Source: Actinomycetes bacterium
GTDB lineage: Bacteria; Actinomycetota; Acidimicrobiia; Spongiisociales; SHLN01
Assembly: GCA_024638625.1 (NCBI GenBank)
Contig: JAHEJY010000015.1
Location: 1-33,288 of the forward strand
Length of the DNA stretch: 33,288 nt
Direction: 5' to 3'
Each line of letters begins with the position of its first letter. Position 1 is the first letter of the stretch. Positions 31,990 to 33,288 of this stretch are shown one piece after another. A program made the position numbers and the translations under genes. Below the pieces are notes generated by a model. The model searched no databases. It saw only the letters and a program-made list of their open reading frames with translations, and was not told the origin of the DNA.

Positions 31990-32940
31990 ATGAGTACCTC
32001 GTCGAAGGGCTACGCCGTTTCCAACGACCCTCCGGAACGCAAGAAAGTGACCGCGCCCGATATCCGCGGTCGTAAGGGCGGGCAGAAGATCAAGATGGTC
32101 ACTGCATACGATGCTCCGTCGGCCACGATCGCCGATCGAGCCGGTGCCGACATCATCCTCGTGGGCGACTCACTCGCGAATGTCGTCCTGGGCCTCCCCG
32201 ATACCTTGACCGTGACTGTTGACGAGATGGTTCATCACACAAAGGCGGTGACCCGCACCAAACCCCTGGCTCATGTCGTTGGCGACATGCCGTGGCTCAG
32301 CTATCACCTTTCGACCGAAGATGCCGTTCGCAACGCCGGTCGATTCATCAAGGAAGGTCGTGCTGAGTCGGTCAAGCTCGAGGGAGGTCGAAATCGGCTT
32401 GAAGCAATAGAGGCCATTGTTGCCGCTGAGATTCCCGTGATGGGCCACCTCGGCCTGACGCCACAGTCGGTTCATGCGATGGGCGGGTACAAGGTGCAGG
32501 GCAAGGGAGTTGAACAGGCGCGAGAGCTGATCCATGACGCCAGGGCTCTGCAAAACGCAGGCGTGTATGCCATGGTGCTCGAAGGTGTGCCAACGTTGCT
32601 CGGACAACTGATCACCAAAGAGATCGATGTGCCGACGATCGGCATCGGCGCCGGGCCATACACCGATGGCCAGGTGCTCGTTTACCACGATCTTCTCGGG
32701 CTCCACAACCAACGAGTCGCCAAATTCGTGCGCAAATACGCCAATCTCTATCAGACGTCCCTCGACGCCATGTCGAACTTCTTCGATGATGTCGAAGCGG
32801 GTGTCTTCCCGTCTGATGACGAGTCCTATGAGATGCCGGAAGACTCCGAGGCAGCCCTCTTCTCAGACGACGAACTCCGGAAGATCAATTTCGGAGAAGA
32901 TGGCACGGTGGGTGGTGAATCATCTGGCGGCTTGTTCTAG
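31990..32940 (+). CDS. panB: 3-methyl-2-oxobutanoate hydroxymethyltransferase
   Basis: First step of pantothenate (coenzyme A) synthesis: transfers a hydroxymethyl group from methylene-THF to 2-oxoisovalerate. 316 aa. Motifs: KIKMVTAYDAPSATIADRAG, ILVGDSLANVVLGLPDTL (Mg-binding Asp), SVKLEGG, MGHLGLTPQSVHAMGGYKVQ, AMVLEGVP (catalytic Glu) and IGIGAGPYTDGQVLVYHDLL. ATG 31990 follows GAAAGGTAG. Beyond the usual end near YANLYQTSLDAM, it has a ~50-residue acidic tail (DDVEAGVFPSDDESYEMPED and onward). The 119-bp gap upstream carries the promoter. No panC or panD is in view. Confidence 0.95.
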   Translation: MSTSSKGYAVSNDPPERKKVTAPDIRGRKGGQKIKMVTAYDAPSATIADRAGADIILVGDSLANVVLGLPDTLTVTVDEMVHHTKAVTRTKPLAHVVGDMPWLSYHLSTEDAVRNAGRFIKEGRAESVKLEGGRNRLEAIEAIVAAEIPVMGHLGLTPQSVHAMGGYKVQGKGVEQARELIHDARALQNAGVYAMVLEGVPTLLGQLITKEIDVPTIGIGAGPYTDGQVLVYHDLLGLHNQRVAKFVRKYANLYQTSLDAMSNFFDDVEAGVFPSDDESYEMPEDSEAALFSDDELRKINFGEDGTVGGESSGGLF

Positions 32941-32951
32941 CTGTCCTCTTC

Positions 32952-33288
32952 ATGCTTGCGGGGTGTGCGAACGCTGATCCCATAGACGCGACGTCAACAA
33001 TGACGGAAACGTCGATTCAGGTCGATTCGACGGCAGCGCCTACGGATACCACCACTGCGACAAGCGGCGCAGTTCCGTTTGATCGTGGCGATATTTCGAA
33101 CGATTTTCCGATAACGACGATTGTGATCGCAACCAGGACCTATCGCGTTGCTGTCGCGGCCGATCCTGACTTGAGGGCGCGCGGATTGATGGGCGTGACC
33201 GATCTCGGTGATCTGGACGGCATGTTGTTCGAGTTCCCAGAGGCTTCGGTTGTCAGCTTCTGGATGCAGGACACCCCGATAAGTCTCG
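32952..33288 (+). CDS. DUF192-family lipoprotein, N-terminal part (cut by window edge)
   Basis: Partial: the frame runs off the right end. It reads MLAGCANADPIDATS, a Thr/Ser-rich linker, then the DUF192 core TTIVIATRTYRVAVAADPDL, RARGLMGVTDLGDLDGMLFE and VVSFWMQDTPISL (the family pattern GLM...GMLF.F.....FWM.NT). LAGC is a lipobox, but from ATG 32952 only four residues precede the Cys. In the same frame upstream lies IIWRLVLAVLF, an ideal signal sequence, with no ATG/GTG/TTG between it and a TGA at 32916. The real start may be a rare ATC at 32919 or 32922, overlapping panB, or the sequence may hold a frameshift. Confidence 0.8.
   Translation, partial: MLAGCANADPIDATSTMTETSIQVDSTAAPTDTTTATSGAVPFDRGDISNDFPITTIVIATRTYRVAVAADPDLRARGLMGVTDLGDLDGMLFEFPEASVVSFWMQDTPISL

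Overview
The window looks like a chromosomal segment of a moderately high-GC actinobacterium, plausibly of the Acidimicrobiia or a related deep lineage. The evidence is an Rv1086-type cis-prenyltransferase, a long Lhr helicase near an actinobacterial Nei, two split-barrel flavin/F420-type oxidoreductases, DUF4395 and DUF6326 membrane proteins, a sortase-type LPATG surface protein and strong Shine-Dalgarno sites. No tRNA, rRNA, CRISPR array, prophage or intact transposase was seen. Most of the window is ordinary, densely packed housekeeping and accessory sequence.

Layout. 1-3796 (minus): an ABC importer operon (permease, ATPase, second permease, NMT1/THI5-like lipoprotein) running into a thioesterase cut by the window edge. 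3983-5272 (plus): a secreted vWA/DUF11 surface protein. 5275-6038 (minus): a conserved cysteine-motif protein and a LapA-like protein. 6130-7832 (plus): Xaa-Pro aminopeptidase and a small membrane protein, closed by a strong hairpin. 7895-9513 (minus): a six-helix membrane protein and a Sel1-repeat protein. 9595-14452 (plus): Lhr helicase and a nitroreductase-like protein; DUF4395 converges on them. 15214-18900 (plus): AceK, Nei and HMG-CoA lyase. 18885-23102 (minus): a likely operon of acyltransferase, FIST sensor, soluble histidine kinase and Tag. 23192-24976 (plus): DHH phosphoesterase and cis-prenyltransferase.

24977-27060 is the most unusual part. A divergent DUF6326/TetR pair with very GC-rich codons shares an array of 11-bp GTACG-N-CGTAC palindromes. 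It is flanked by direct copies of a 43-nt intergenic repeat. On the right side there are also two copies of a twin-hairpin repeat and a fragment of an M6-type metalloprotease. This looks like an acquired or rearranged module between cis-prenyltransferase and pyrE.

27112-31378 (plus): pyrE, a membrane protein and nfo joined by GTGA stop/start overlaps, then a GAF-GGDEF diguanylate cyclase. 31400-31870 (minus): a PPOX-like oxidoreductase. 31990-33288 (plus): panB and a DUF192 lipoprotein cut by the edge.

Themes: DNA repair is over-represented (Lhr, Nei, Tag, Nfo). AceK, the kinase/phosphatase of isocitrate dehydrogenase, is unexpected in this lineage and implies control of the glyoxylate shunt. 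I did not find a clearly new multi-gene system. The best leads are the repeat-flanked module with its operator array, AceK, the FIST/kinase pair with no visible response regulator, and the DUF192 lipoprotein whose signal peptide lacks a normal start codon.
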